A DNA stretch of 64,000 nt from contig BSYQ01000002.1 in the NCBI GenBank assembly GCA_030272585.1, positions 8,370,001-8,434,000 on the forward strand, in the 5' to 3' direction. Below are positions 10,791 to 22,062 of the stretch, piece by piece. Position 1 is the first letter of the stretch. Each line of letters starts with the position of its first letter. The DNA comes from Bryopsis sp. KO-2023 (lineage: Eukaryota > Chlorophyta > Ulvophyceae > Bryopsidales > Bryopsidaceae). Under the pieces are notes generated by a model. The model did not search any database and was not told the DNA's origin. It saw only the letters and a list, made by a program, of their open reading frames with translations. The translations under genes and the position numbers were made by a program.

Positions 10791-12698
10791 GTTTTGTGGA
10801 TTTTTTTTCTCTTTTTTCAAGGGGGCTTCATTTATTAGTGCAAGGGATTTTGTCATGATAGTTTCCATGGACAATCATTGTTGTTTCTGAATCACAATGA
10901 TCGATCAATCTTTACAAGAGTGGAAAGCCAATCTGCATGGATGTGGGTGGGTTGGTGGGGGCTTTCTTGACATGATTTCTGTTTTTTTGGTTTGTTGCTG
11001 TCCCCGACATTATGGATTTTATGGTAAACCAAACCAAACCAAAAATTACTTGCGCAATTTATGGTAATCGTCATTTCAAAGGACAATTTTGCGTCAATTG
11101 TATCGAACTCAAGACCCCACAACTCTGTATCATTCAGAAGCACTCCAACTCATGCTTTTTGGAGGAGACATCATGCAGGGCCCAGAAGATCTGTTGATTC
11201 ATGACTGAGGTCTACCAGGAGTGCAGCAAAATAGTGCTAAAAAACCCTGACAATTTGAATTTTAAACTGCTATCAGTTATTTTCAAGAACATACATATAT
11301 TCCACATCATTGTCTGGATGAGTTGTTGTGTTAAGCTCAGGTAACTACTTATTTCTGCAAATCCAGGAGAGCCGCCACCCTGACCTAGAAAGCCCTTCGG
11401 TTCTTGTTACATTCTTGGATTCCTTTTGAGACAAGGCTCCTGTTGCTGCCCAATGCATGGAACCTGTTTTCCTTTTTTTTGGCAATCTATTTCCATTTTT
11501 AAAAACTCAGAAATGAAGTCCTGGTCTCCCCTACATGAGTTTCCACAATTTGAAAACAGAATTTAAATCCACCTGTATCGAAATTGATATTGATTGGGAA
11601 AGCAGGTGCAAATTTAATGATTTGGAAAATGGAAGGGGTGGGGGGGAAACTGAGGTGTTCCAATAAAAAAGTCGATTTCCCTCAACAAGAATGCTGATTT
11701 CTTGGCAGCCATACCACTTTAAAGTGACAAATTTGTCTCCAATTTCATAGGGTGATTTCTTCTGGATTTCGCAATGAAAAAAATTCGGCAGCGGGGATGA
11801 ATGGTCAGTTTGCCAAGGGCATTCTTGTTTGTGAATGAAAACAAAAGGGAAGAAAAGGAACAAGCAATTATTCCATTCAGGTGCAGAGTTACATTTTGGT
11901 TTCATTCCAGATTGCTTACCTGATGCATTTACTCAATGTATTACTCCCCTTTATCTCCAGAACAGGGGGGTCAGCACGGCCCGCACCTACAATTTCATCA
12001 CATATGAAACTGCTTCCATGACCGACATAGAAGGTCAGGTCCAACAACAACGCCAAAGAAATTAAGACGGTGATCTATCAGTGGTCCATCTCGACCCCCT
12101 TCACACAAATCCGAAGGCAAACTCGAAAAAAGGTGCGATCTCCTGTCGTCACTCTTCCACTCACTACACCGTGTCGGCTCGCCAGGTCATTAACTCCGAC
12201 ACCACCATAGTTCAAAAGAGGTGTGATCCCAGCGCACAAACAGCTTTGTCGGACGACCGTGATTTTTTCCTTTCGAAGCTCCTCTACCTGAAAGGCTTCC
12301 GATTCCGGCTACCCGCACAGAGGTAGGTTCGCTCGGCGTCAAGTTTTTGTTTCATTTTTTTGGATTATATCGGGAAATATACGACTATGAAGGGGTTGAC
12401 CGAGACTGTCGGTTTTGTCTCTGCGATGTCGGGGGGTGGTTTTGGGGACGTTAGAGTCATTTTCTCGTCTTGTTGCCCAGTGTCTATCCGTTTTCCTCGT
12501 CATGTTTCCGGAATACTTTTTTTTTTATTGACGGGATGTCGAGATGGCGTCCCCACAGCTCTTTTTCCGTAAGTCGATAAAAGCCTCACGTGATAATGTG
12601 AAATGAGGAAGAGCTGGGTTTTTTGAGAACACACAGCTCAGAGTCATTGCAAGGACTGATTGGTTGATGGATTTTTTGAATTCAAGGGGGGACCTGCA
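10791..12698. other. Intergenic stretch without a supported gene
   Basis: Contains a short (AAACC)n tract with an AAAAATTAC end at 11026-11049 and a minus-strand open frame of 124 codons at 11905-11531 with no recognisable domain. The segment 12300-12698 precedes F-box gene 2 and may contain its promoter and 5' leader. Nothing else could be supported. Confidence 0.4.
11026..11049 (-). repeat. Short (TTTGG)n retroposon-tail-like tract
   Basis: AAACC repeated three times and joined to AAAAATTAC. The same junction occurs at 39485-39519 and 48414-48524. At 11026 and 39485 the sequence after it is also similar (TTGCGCA versus ATGCGCA). Confidence 0.5.
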
Positions 12699-13607
12699 AT
12701 GAGTGACTATATTCCGATCGAATGGGACTTGCCCAGGGATATCCTAGTCGAAATTCTTGGAAGGCTTCCTGGTTTATCCCTTGCTAGATGCTCTTGTGTA
12801 GCACCACATTGGAGAGAAGTTACAAAGGAGGAGTCAGATTTGAAAAGGAAAATCGGTTTGGAGCGTGCGTGGTTGCAAGAACCAATAGAGCCTCTTATCC
12901 ACAAGGGTCAATACCAATTTCCCGTTTTTCGAGGTGTCAAGATGAAAAATCTCATTGCTTTGGGTGGTCGGGACGGGTTGAAAGTGTTTGATTCCGATCA
13001 ATCAAAGTTTGTTTTTACTTGCGAGGAGATAGGCTTTGTGATGAGTCTTTCCTTCATGGATGGGATGCTCTTTACTGGGAGTTTCACAGGTAGCTTGTGT
13101 GGATGGGAGATATCCACATGGAAAAAGCTTTTTTGTTCCCCAATTCTCGCTTCCGGTATCTTATCGATTGCGGACCTTGGCGACAACATGGCCATTGGGG
13201 GCAAAGGTGGGGGTCTTCAAATTTGGAAAAAAGGGGTATGGGGGTTCGAAGGATCCCTTCAAGGTCATGAGGGTGATGTGACTTGTCTCTTGCCCCAAGC
13301 AGACAATCTTTTGATTAGTGGGTCGGGGGATGGGAGTATCTGAATATGGAACTTAGATGACAATGTTTGCCTCCGAGTGATTTATGGGCAAAAATGGGGA
13401 GTATGCTCCCTGATTGTATTTAATGGACTCATTTTTTGTGGAGCGTTGGATGGCCAGATTCGCTCATGGGATTTCGAAAGCGGTCAACACATGCAAACCT
13501 TTCGAGGTCACAAAAGATATGTGACCTCCGTCTTTGTTAAAGGAGGTCAGATATTCACCGGATCCTATGATAAAACGATAAAAATTTGGGATGCAATGAA
13601 GGGCGAG

Positions 13608-14017
13608 TGATACGAACGTGGATCTCAGGAACGAGTCCACAAACAATCTAAGTCAATCCAGTCGGACTGGATAGCCTGGTCCGGTAAACTGTGCCGGATT
13701 CGGTAAACAGTACCGGTCCAGCACTACAGTCCGACTGACCCGAATGAGAGGTGGCCTCGGTGGTGTTACCGTAGCCACACAATCCAACCAACGGCCCTGA
13801 GGGGATTTGGTCTGGATCTGTCGGTCCAGGGAACTGTGAGTCGGACCGCTCTCATCCGTTCCTTTTGCCAGGTTGTCGGTCCGGTCCCATATTTATTGGA
13901 CCCGGACCGAGGTAACAATGTTCTTAGAGTAAGCTTGTAAGCAAGACTCTTATCCGTGTTTCCGTGGTTCTAGACGTAAGTCTACCATCAGTTGATTACT
14001 CTCCCGTGTTTTTATCA
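13608..14017 (+). repeat. 5' LTR of element 1
   Basis: 410 bp, TGATACG...TTTTTATCA, same length as 32477-32886 and identical by eye. A TATTTATT motif near 13892 is a plausible TATA element for the genomic transcript. Confidence 0.95.
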
Positions 14018-14019
14018 AC

Positions 14020-14031
14020 TGGTTTCGGAGC
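14020..14031 (+). other. Primer-binding site of element 1
   Basis: TGGTTTCGGAGC, 2 nt after the 5' LTR, the same 12 bases as in the other LTR elements of the window. Confidence 0.8.
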
Positions 14032-14071
14032 GAGTTCCCGGACTCGTGACCGCATCACCAAGAAGATCTAT

Positions 14072-14497
14072 ATGTACCCCTCGACACCTTCGAACCTTAC
14101 CGACGCATCCAGTGGCTCGGAGTACCAAGTGCCGGTATCCGTGGCGAATACCGTTCCCAATCCAGCTACTGTCGCTCATTGGCAGGCGTTCCAGGTGGAT
14201 TTCCAAACGAGTTATCGTGGCACACCTCTGACTTTTGCTTGCGGACCCAGCTTGGCCGACATTCCTGTACCGCGTGGACCGCGAGACGAAGACTTGGAAA
14301 GCGTGGGATCTTGCGATTCAGTCTTCACGCAAGAAGCGAGGAACGACCCCGCGGTCCAGGCCCTGTACCAGGACGTTCAGGAATACCTCCGGACCCAAGA
14401 CGAGGCCAGAGAGGCAGCAAGGCGCCAAGCATGGACCTTATCCCGTACGAGGAAGCCCCAGCCTATCCCGACCATGTGGACGAGGCCGACGAGATGA
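14072..14497 (+). CDS. Upstream ORF (ORF0) of element 1
   Basis: A 141-codon frame starting MYPSTPSNL that overlaps the probable gag start by 67 bases in a different frame (moving to gag is a -1 step). Its composition looks protein-like: an acidic and proline-containing middle and a final Ala/Arg/Glu-rich helix-prone segment (EYLRTQDEAREAARRQ). Element 2 has only about 145 bases between LTR and gag and lacks an equivalent. It could be an independent small protein, or the true N-terminus of Gag expressed through a frameshift. I recognise no domain. Confidence 0.45.
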   Translation: MYPSTPSNLTDASSGSEYQVPVSVANTVPNPATVAHWQAFQVDFQTSYRGTPLTFACGPSLADIPVPRGPRDEDLESVGSCDSVFTQEARNDPAVQALYQDVQEYLRTQDEAREAARRQAWTLSRTRKPQPIPTMWTRPTR

Positions 14498-16620
14498 GTT
14501 TGGGGACGGAAGACGATCCCCCACCGCCGGCCCAAGGACCCATGTTCGTGCAGCAGAACTATCAGCACGTACAGCAGGTTCACGTCGAGAACAACCAAGC
14601 CGACGTACGCATGAAGCAGCTAGAGGTGGAAGCGGGCCAGTGGGCGGATCGGACCGTGACCGATCTCCAGGCGGCCCTCGAAGAGATCCGAGGTCAGCTG
14701 CAGGAGCAACAGGAGCACGCAGCAGCTTTGTTGGACCAACAAGCCGAAGATCTCGACTACCGACTCGAAACCCAAAGGAGAGTAGCCGAAGAAAGGCAGG
14801 CGGCCCTAGTGGACCAGCAGGCCGCGGGTTTCGCAGAGAGGCTGGAAGCGCAACGCCAGGAGTATGGACAGCTTACCGCAGAGCTGGAGAGACGGCTCCA
14901 GCTGAGCCAGGACCGGTTAGCCGCCAAGGCAGAAGACGATGTCAAGCACCTTGGGGCCAGGACCGAGTACCTCACCAACCAGCTCAACGACAACAAGGTC
15001 GCTGTAGCCACTCTCGACGTAGTTACCAAAGAGATCGAGAAGGACAAGGACAGACTCTGGCGCGAGACAGAAGCCAAGCCCACCGTGGACGAACTTGTCA
15101 AGATCTGGTCCAAGCAGGTGCCTACCGGACCCTACGACGTTCCCGTGTACACTGGAACACAGACAGTGGGAGCACCTACAGCCCCACCAATGGTGCCAGC
15201 AGCTACCACCGGACTCTCAGGCGTTCCGGCGGCGGTGCCTACGGTAGCCACTTCATCAGGACAGCCCGACGTACCGTTGGTATCACCTATGGACGTCAAC
15301 GCCGCACCAGTACCTGTGCTCGTACCTCCCAGAGGAACCATCGCCCCTGGACCCAGAATGAACCGACCGCTAGGTCCCGTTATTCGAGACCGGACTTCCG
15401 ACCAGAGCAGACCATGGCCCGCGGTGCCAGGAGCCATGCGACAGATGAGTGGTCGGGGAGGGTTCAACTCCGGATCGGACCCATTCGCTGGGATGGGATC
15501 ATACGCATCAGTGGGACAACAGGACCCAACTGGAGTCAGGAACCGGAGACAGGGGACGAACCCAGGAGGCGGCGGCGGAGGAGGTGGCGGCGACGACGAC
15601 GATGATGGACCAGGTGGACCAAGGCGACCAACGGGGCCAGGAGGACCAGGAGGATCAGGAGGACCAGGAGGACCTGGAGGACCCAATGGACCAGGAGGAC
15701 CAGGTGGACCAGGTGGACCAGGACCAGGTGGACCAGGCGGACCAGGAGGTCCGGGAGGACCACCAGGACCAGGCGCACCAAACCCACCAGATGGACGCAA
15801 CCCCCTACGCCACTTGAAGTTGCAGATGCCCAAGCCCTATACCGGTGACCACGACGTGTCCGTCACCGAGTGGGTCATGCAGATGGGCAGGTGGTTGCGG
15901 GCCCAAGATGTCCCCGAGGTCCAGTGGATCCGAGTTCTGTCGGCCCACGTTGGAGGCGCGGCGTCACGTTGGATGAATCTGCAGGAGCTGCGCATGGCTG
16001 AAGGGAGGCGCCAACCCTTCGTTGATTGGCAAGACTGGGCAGCGGAGGCGCGACGCCAGTTCGAGCCAACGACTTCGACGGAGCGGGCCCGGACCGAGTT
16101 ACGCGGCCTCAGGCAGGGAGGGACCGTGCGTGACTATGTGCGCCGGTTCCAGCACATCTGTTTTCGCATCCCGGACATGACGGATGCGGAAATGTTTTCC
16201 ACATTCGTCGCAGGGTTGCGGGATCCTCTTCGCACCACGATCGCAGGATTTGTGCGAGGGGATGTGCAGGAAGCCATTGAAATGGCAGAGCGGCTCGACG
16301 GTGTCCGGACTCTACATCCACAACTTGGACCCAGGGGCCGAGGAGGCAGACCAAGATGGAACCGACGAAGCCGAGTCAACAGCATTGGCGAATCACCTTA
16401 CGAGGACCGACTTGGAGCAATTGGAGACCGAGGCCGAGGCCGTGGCCGTGGCCGAGGAGGCGGAGGCCGAGGCAGAGGCCGTGGCACTGGAGGCCGACAA
16501 GGCGGAAGAGGGAGTCAAGGAGGCGGCGGCAGGGGACAAATGTCGTGTTATCTCTGTGGAGGCAACCATGGAGTACGATATTGTCCGAAACTGGCCGACG
16601 CCAAACGATCAGTAAATTAA
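14431..16620 (+). CDS. gag: Gag polyprotein of element 1
   Basis: The start at 14431 ([10 protein letters not shown]) is chosen because its N-terminus resembles that of element 2 Gag, including the [17 protein letters not shown] stretch. The frame is open further upstream to 14179, but that part looks like a shadow of ORF0. In order the 729-residue product has a long glutamine-rich coiled coil (about 45-230), a low-complexity linker, a Gly-Pro-rich collagen-like tract ([10 protein letters not shown], about 370-450), a retrotransposon Gag domain ([10 protein letters not shown]...WVMQMGRWL...[14 protein letters not shown], about 460-630), an Arg-Gly-rich tract and a CCHC zinc knuckle ([13 protein letters not shown]) near the end. 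Such proteins form the particle and bind element RNA. Pol follows in the -1 frame with an overlap. I saw no canonical slippery heptamer at this overlap. Confidence 0.88.
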   Translation: MDLIPYEEAPAYPDHVDEADEMSLGTEDDPPPPAQGPMFVQQNYQHVQQVHVENNQADVRMKQLEVEAGQWADRTVTDLQAALEEIRGQLQEQQEHAAALLDQQAEDLDYRLETQRRVAEERQAALVDQQAAGFAERLEAQRQEYGQLTAELERRLQLSQDRLAAKAEDDVKHLGARTEYLTNQLNDNKVAVATLDVVTKEIEKDKDRLWRETEAKPTVDELVKIWSKQVPTGPYDVPVYTGTQTVGAPTAPPMVPAATTGLSGVPAAVPTVATSSGQPDVPLVSPMDVNAAPVPVLVPPRGTIAPGPRMNRPLGPVIRDRTSDQSRPWPAVPGAMRQMSGRGGFNSGSDPFAGMGSYASVGQQDPTGVRNRRQGTNPGGGGGGGGGDDDDDGPGGPRRPTGPGGPGGSGGPGGPGGPNGPGGPGGPGGPGPGGPGGPGGPGGPPGPGAPNPPDGRNPLRHLKLQMPKPYTGDHDVSVTEWVMQMGRWLRAQDVPEVQWIRVLSAHVGGAASRWMNLQELRMAEGRRQPFVDWQDWAAEARRQFEPTTSTERARTELRGLRQGGTVRDYVRRFQHICFRIPDMTDAEMFSTFVAGLRDPLRTTIAGFVRGDVQEAIEMAERLDGVRTLHPQLGPRGRGGRPRWNRRSRVNSIGESPYEDRLGAIGDRGRGRGRGRGGGGRGRGRGTGGRQGGRGSQGGGGRGQMSCYLCGGNHGVRYCPKLADAKRSVN

Positions 16621-19177
16621 AGGTCCGAGGCGCAGGACCACCAGCCTTGGACCAGGAAACGGGTGGTGATGAGGCCAGCGATCCGGGAGATCAAGGGCAA
16701 AGGGAAAGTAAAAGAGTACGCTGGGAAGATCAGCCGGAAGAACCGAAACACAGCTCCAGTCCGCAAGACAGTCCCAATGATACAGCAGACGTGCGGACCG
16801 GGTCACCAGGGACGGGACCCTACAGTGGAGCAACCGACGGTCAAGGGCACGAACAGCCCGTGGGACCATCGGACCACTCGGAGCCAGATGCATCACTTGA
16901 ACCGTTGGACGTTCAGGGAGCTACCGAGATGGATGGGAAAGTGCTAGGGCAGGCACTTAGTCGGACCGATTCTGCGACGGCCGACAATTTTTCGTTTTTA
17001 GCTAAGACCGGCGGGGCCGGCAAGAATAGTCGTTTTACAGGGTTTGAATTACGGGTTTTTATTAATGATGTGCCAGTAGTGGCATATGTCGATTCGGGCA
17101 GTTGGGAAAATTACCTTTCGAAAGAAGTAGTGGAAAAAGTGGGTGTAAAGGTTTCCCCTGAACAAAGGACTTTGGTTATGGCTGATGGATCCAGGAAACA
17201 GGTTACAGGCAAAGCGGACCGGGTACGGTTCCGGTCTGGGTCAGTGAATTTTGTCTCTGATTTCCACTTGTTTCCAGGAATGGCATATGAAATGATATTG
17301 GGCATTCCCTGGTTGGTTGCTGAAAACCCTGATTTGTGCTTTCGCACTCGAACTATTAAAGTTCGTCGGGGCCGAAGCCAACTATCACTCCCATTAGCAA
17401 TTTCAACTCAGCCAAAACCAACTGAAGTCATGAGCATAGGGGGATTAGAACCGACATCTGCTACCAATGTTTGGCGCGGATTACGGACCAAGGATTGTGG
17501 AGCCTTGATGGTTGTAGTTACGGAGGTGGAGCCGGAGGATGGACATCAGAAGGACGATGTGGAGCGACTGATTCGGGAGGACACTTCCCGACGGATTACG
17601 AACCTGCTGGAGAGCTATCGGAGAGTATTTGCCTCGGATCTGCCTAAGGGACCACCACCGGTCCGAAACGGGCACGAGTTCGAGATCAAAATTGAGGAGG
17701 GGACGAAACCGATTTTTCGTCCTATGTATAAACTCTCTCCCGCTGAGCTCCAGGAAGTCCGTAAGCAGTTGGACTACATGTTGGACCGGGAACTGATCCG
17801 GCCCTCCAAGAGTCCATGGGGTGCGCCGGTCCTCTTCGCTAACAAGAAGGACGGTGGCCTACGTTTCTGCATCGACTACCGTTGGCTCAACCAGAGGACC
17901 ATCAAGAACCGCTATCCGCTACCACTACCCGAGGAGCTAATGGACCGACTACAAGGAGCTAAAGTGTTTAGTCGGTTGGACCTGCGATCCGGGTACTGGC
18001 AGATGCCGATCCGGCCTGAAGACCAGGAGAAGACAGCGTTCCGGACCCGGTACGGACACTACGAGTACAAGGTGGTGCCCTTCGGGCTCACAAACGCCCC
18101 TCCACAGTTCATGGCTATGGTGAACGATCTGTTCCGGGACTACCATGACCGGTTCATGGTTGTGTTCCTCGATGACATCATAGTCTATAGCAAGAACGAG
18201 GAGGAGCACGCGGAGCATCTACGCTTGGTTTTGGACAAGCTAGCGGAGCACAACCTGTTCGCGAAGGCATCGAAGTGTTCTATCGCCGTCAAGGAATTGG
18301 ATTTCGTTGGACATTGGATTTCGGCGGATGGAATTTCGCCCCACAGGAGCAAGGTCCAGGCGATCCGGGATTGGAAACCGCTGACATCTGTTCCCGAGGT
18401 CCGCAGTTTTCTGGGGATGGTTTCGTATTACCGTCGCTTCATTCGACAATTCTCGAAGGTGGCGGCACCGATCCAGAAGCTTGTGAAGAAGGACCAGCCA
18501 TGGGAATGGGGAGCCGAGCAGGAGGCAGCTTTTGCAGCACTCAAGGAGAGTTTGACAACGGCTCCGGTCCTACTGATTCCGGATCCGGACAAGCCGTATG
18601 TCGTTGTAACGGATGCTTCGGATTTTGCGCTGGGAGCCACATTGATGCAGGAGGCCGACGATGGACTTCAACCGGTGGCGTTCCTCAGTAGGTCCCTAAA
18701 CTCGGCCGAACAAAAATACTCGGCCTATGAAAGGGAGCTTTTGGGCATTTCTTATGCCTTAGCTCAATGGCGCCACTATCTGGAGGGTGCGCCAAAGGGG
18801 ACTACTGTCTACACGGACCACCAGCCGGCCACACATTTTCTCCAGCAACGGGTCCTGTCTCGGACCCAGACCCGCTGGTTGAAGGCCGGTTATTTTCAGT
18901 CCATTATGCCGAAGATCGTCTACCTCCCGGGCCGATCCAATGTGGTGGCTGATGCATTATCGCGCAAGCCTCAGCTCAAGGTGAATGCAATTTTGGAGGC
19001 CAAAATTTCGCCCGGGGAGGCTCAGGAATGGGCGCAAGCGACCACTGATGACCCTACTTTGAAGCGCATTCTACACCAACTGGACCAAGGACGACATGTA
19101 CCCGGGTATTCTCGGACCGGACCGGGAATGCTTTTATATCAACCTGAACCGGGAGTGGACCCAAAACTAGTGGTCCC
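16356..19177 (+). CDS. pol: Pol of element 1, part 1: protease, reverse transcriptase, RNase H
   Basis: The start given is the first ATG in this frame. Translation is more likely reached by a -1 shift from gag near its end. Residues counted from this start include an aspartic protease with DSGS active site ([11 protein letters not shown], about 246), a reverse transcriptase ([12 protein letters not shown] at about 455; [10 protein letters not shown], 505; catalytic FLDD, 604; [13 protein letters not shown], 690) and RNase H ([11 protein letters not shown], 750; [11 protein letters not shown], 820; VVADALSRK, 862). The frame stops being element 1 sequence at 19177, one base before a complete second LTR element begins. 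The codon split there is completed at 29288. In the interrupted state the protein ends with LTR-encoded residues and lacks integrase. Confidence 0.93.
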
Positions 19178-19602
19178 TGATAGTGAAGCTTGTGGGTGAC
19201 GCAATAGTGGTCGGCTGTGTTGGTTGGATTCGTGATAACTTGCTGGCTAACGCAAGTATACTTGTGGGGTTTGTTGGTTTAGACAACTCTCTAGCTAGCG
19301 CGGTTGTGAACGCTGCTAGAGCACTTGGTTGGGAAGTGATTGCGTCAGGCAAACACTTAACACACACACACACAAACACACACACAAGCGGGAACACACC
19401 ACTCCCACGAATCCCGAGTTCTTACAAAATAAAGTGAATAAGAATGTCAAAACAACGAGTGGGCCTCTTAAGTACCCCTAAGTGTAGTACGCTGACGCAT
19501 GCCCCAAACTCTGGGTCTAATCTGTCTTACTCGTGAACCCACATGCGTCAGCCACCCTCGGCTCTATCCCAAACTACCTCGTATAGCGCTAAAAGACTAA
19601 CA
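19178..19602 (-). repeat. 3' LTR of element 2
   Basis: 425 bp, TGATAGTGAAGC...AAGACTAACA as read on the plus strand. It contains a (CA)n tract near 19359-19386. A diverged and rearranged fragment of a related LTR lies at 55066-55255. Confidence 0.94.
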
Positions 19603-19797
19603 TACGCCCCCCCCGCAAAAAGTGGGCGCCCACGCACACCAAAACACAAAGAAAAACAAAAACACAAAAACACAAACACAAAACTCACCCACTCCCATAC
19701 CCACACCCAACTGTCTTGGACCTGTCTCTTGCTCTGACGTCTCTGACAGCTGCTGCACGCACACACTTGGTCGACGATAACTCCTTTTCCCTCCTCC

Positions 19798-21612
19798 TTA
19801 ACGCTGTTCCGGCGCTTGCGCTTGCTGAATAGCACGCTGCTCCTGCGCATGCGCTTGCTGCACTGCACGATACCGGACACAGGGATCAAATGCGGCAGCC
19901 ACCCTCTTGGACTTTAGGAATGGCAGATCCCTTGTGATGCCGGACACCTTGAGCTGCCGCTTCACACACATGTTGCAGTGTGGCAACTTCTCGTGCTCAG
20001 CCGGGAACGAAGGGATTTCTTCGAACGTCGAGCGTGTCAGCTTCAACATATGGGCAGGTAGAGAGAATGGGGAGACGGTGGCGATGGACTTGTTGTCCAC
20101 TTCCGCGACTTTTTGGACCGCTGTGACGATGCGCCCCAGCATCGAGTATGCCAACCAATGAGCATCACACACGAGGTGATACCCACAAGGAAGGACGGAA
20201 TACTTCTTCTGCGTCAGCCGCTGAGCACTTGCTTGCATTGGGCTTCTCCCGCACCAAATGCACATGGGCAACTCGTGAAAGTGCCGGTTGCCGCGGTAAT
20301 TTTGCAAGGCTCGGTCCCTGGGGTTAGTATATTGGACCTTCGGCCATTTCTCTGACGCAGTGATGGGGTTGCAAGCCTCCTCGATATCCTCCCGTGACAG
20401 GTTCACTTCGCTGGGTGCAGCATCCACTTTGTCCTGAGCAGCCGCCCTTAGTCTCCTGAGCTTAACCTTTTCTCGGAAAGCCCGAAGTGCTGCTTCTGTT
20501 GGAGCTAACTCCAACGGTGGATGGACCGCACGCTGAACCTCTGTCACCTGGCTTGGCCCTTCATCATTCCTGATTTCCCCGTCCTCCAGTTCAGAACTAG
20601 GACCTTCGAGCCTAGGAGGTGGACTGCCGAAGTCAATTTCTTCGTTAAAATCCAAGTCCAAAAGCTCCTCCTCTCTCATGTCGAATAAGTCCTCCCCCGG
20701 TGCTATTGCGGTAGCCTCATCTCCGGGAGTCTGAACTGTTGGCGCTGGTTGTGAGGGTGCTGGAGTCTTTAATGCGGCAGCCTTTAACTTGAGTAACAAG
20801 TTGGCTCTTGCTGCATCTCCAGGCATACGATCCCTCGGTGGCTCACCACCTTCATCGTCACCGTCCTCTCGCCTTCTCTTTCCGTGTGGATCTTCATCCC
20901 TACACGGCGAGCTTGGGCGTTTGTTTTTCCCTTTCCCCTTGCCCTTGCTTGAGCCTCCCGCATCATCGTCCTTGGACGGTTCCAGATCAAGTGTTGCGTT
21001 TGACAACAGAACTTGGACTTGGCGATCCAGTTCTTCGCGTACCCGTGGTGCTGGTACCGGCGGGTTCAAACGCAGCATCTTGTCCGTTGTTTCGCTCTGC
21101 ACTTGAAGTTTTTCAGAGCCGTCTCTGAGGGACTCTCCCAGCAAATCGATCTGCAGCTCTTGTTCTGCCAATTCCTTCTTAAGGTTGTTGGCTGCTGCAC
21201 TCCACGCGGTTGCTACAGCTCGCTGCAGCGTTTCCTCTACCGCGGTAAATCGATCCACCATTCCCCCGAGAGCTTGCTTACGGAGGTCATTCTCACGATG
21301 GTTAGCCATCATGTGAGATTGGAACCTTTGCTTTTTCAGCTTCATGGCTTCCAATTTTTCTTCCAAGACCTTAGTCTTGTCCTCCGCTTCTTTCTTTTCC
21401 GCCTCCGCCTTTTCCTTGGCTTTCTCCGCTGCCTCCTTCGCAGCCTCAGCTGCTTTCGTCCGGTCACTCAACTCTGCGAGCTGCCGGGTTAAGGCCTCAT
21501 TGTTCTGCAGCACTTCCTCTGCGGTCGACGTAAAGTGCTGCAGCTCCTCTTCTTTTTGAGCTACCTCCGCTTCCAACCTCGCAATAATTGCGGCGGGTGT
21601 GTCGGCAGCCAT
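19798..21612 (-). CDS. Third ORF of element 2: coiled coil plus RING-like zinc motif
   Basis: The start at 21612 (MAADTPAAIIARLEAEVAQ) gives 604 residues. The frame is open 20 codons further, to 21672. The first about 200 residues are a long charged coiled coil (repeated EKAEAEKKEAEDK-type heptads). A Lys/Arg-rich, acidic and proline-rich middle follows. The C-terminal quarter has CIWC, then CGYHLVCDAH, then CNMC, a C-x2-C / C-x2-H-x2-C-x2-H / C-x2-C arrangement resembling a RING-type cross-brace. The third ORF of element 1 has the same architecture and the same HLVCxxH core, so the region is under shared constraint. It occupies the env position but has no signal peptide or membrane segment. 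A role in ubiquitin ligation, silencing avoidance or nucleic-acid binding would be guesswork. Confidence 0.8.
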   Translation of the reverse strand: MAADTPAAIIARLEAEVAQKEEELQHFTSTAEEVLQNNEALTRQLAELSDRTKAAEAAKEAAEKAKEKAEAEKKEAEDKTKVLEEKLEAMKLKKQRFQSHMMANHRENDLRKQALGGMVDRFTAVEETLQRAVATAWSAAANNLKKELAEQELQIDLLGESLRDGSEKLQVQSETTDKMLRLNPPVPAPRVREELDRQVQVLLSNATLDLEPSKDDDAGGSSKGKGKGKNKRPSSPCRDEDPHGKRRREDGDDEGGEPPRDRMPGDAARANLLLKLKAAALKTPAPSQPAPTVQTPGDEATAIAPGEDLFDMREEELLDLDFNEEIDFGSPPPRLEGPSSELEDGEIRNDEGPSQVTEVQRAVHPPLELAPTEAALRAFREKVKLRRLRAAAQDKVDAAPSEVNLSREDIEEACNPITASEKWPKVQYTNPRDRALQNYRGNRHFHELPMCIWCGRSPMQASAQRLTQKKYSVLPCGYHLVCDAHWLAYSMLGRIVTAVQKVAEVDNKSIATVSPFSLPAHMLKLTRSTFEEIPSFPAEHEKLPHCNMCVKRQLKVSGITRDLPFLKSKRVAAAFDPCVRYRAVQQAHAQEQRAIQQAQAPEQR

Positions 21613-21727
21613 TATGTTCGTCGGAAAGAAAGATATAAACAACGGTTTGTGCGTCTTTAGACTGTTTTTCACTCAGGAGCTCGCTCCGTTTACACAAACA
21701 CTAGGGCAAAATGGTTCGAGGGCTGCG

Positions 21728-21733
21728 CTTATA
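21728..21733 (-). promoter_or_regulatory. TATA-like box upstream of element 2 third ORF
   Basis: TATAAG on the minus strand in the 390-bp gap between pol and the third ORF, about 120 bp upstream of its start. Element 1 has ATAAAA at a similar distance before its third ORF, which suggests an internal promoter and a separate mRNA. Confidence 0.4.
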
Positions 21734-22062
21734 AGGCTGGGTGACTCGTACACTTTCCTCGTTGAGTTATTGGGGTGAGACACCAACGTTTCGCTCGGTT
21801 GGAGTCTCGTCAAGACCACCTCAACACGTCACTTGATAGGGGTTTTCTCGGAACAACCACACTATCTCGAATGTGACATCGTTTGCCCGGTTTCTAAAGT
21901 ACTACTGAAGCTACACTTACTGCGCCAGCCAAATAACTTAGGCACCTAACGCATTAAAGTTAAAGAGTTGGTTTGGAAGTCGACAGAGTTTTTCTAAGGT
22001 ATCCTTTTTCGCGCCCCCTTGCTATAAGGAGTTCCACCTTAGCCATCAAACACTCTGTTTCC

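Noticed and set aside
14235-15605. 456-codon plus-strand ORF overlapping gag of element 1
   Set aside because: It is Arg/Gly/Ser-rich and lies wholly in another frame of gag. The Gag domain, coiled coil and zinc knuckle are all in the 14431-16620 frame.
15132-15833. 233-codon minus-strand ORF rich in Gly-Pro
   Set aside because: It is the reverse-strand reflection of the Gly-Pro repeat in gag, since GGA/CCA-rich repeats stay open on both strands.
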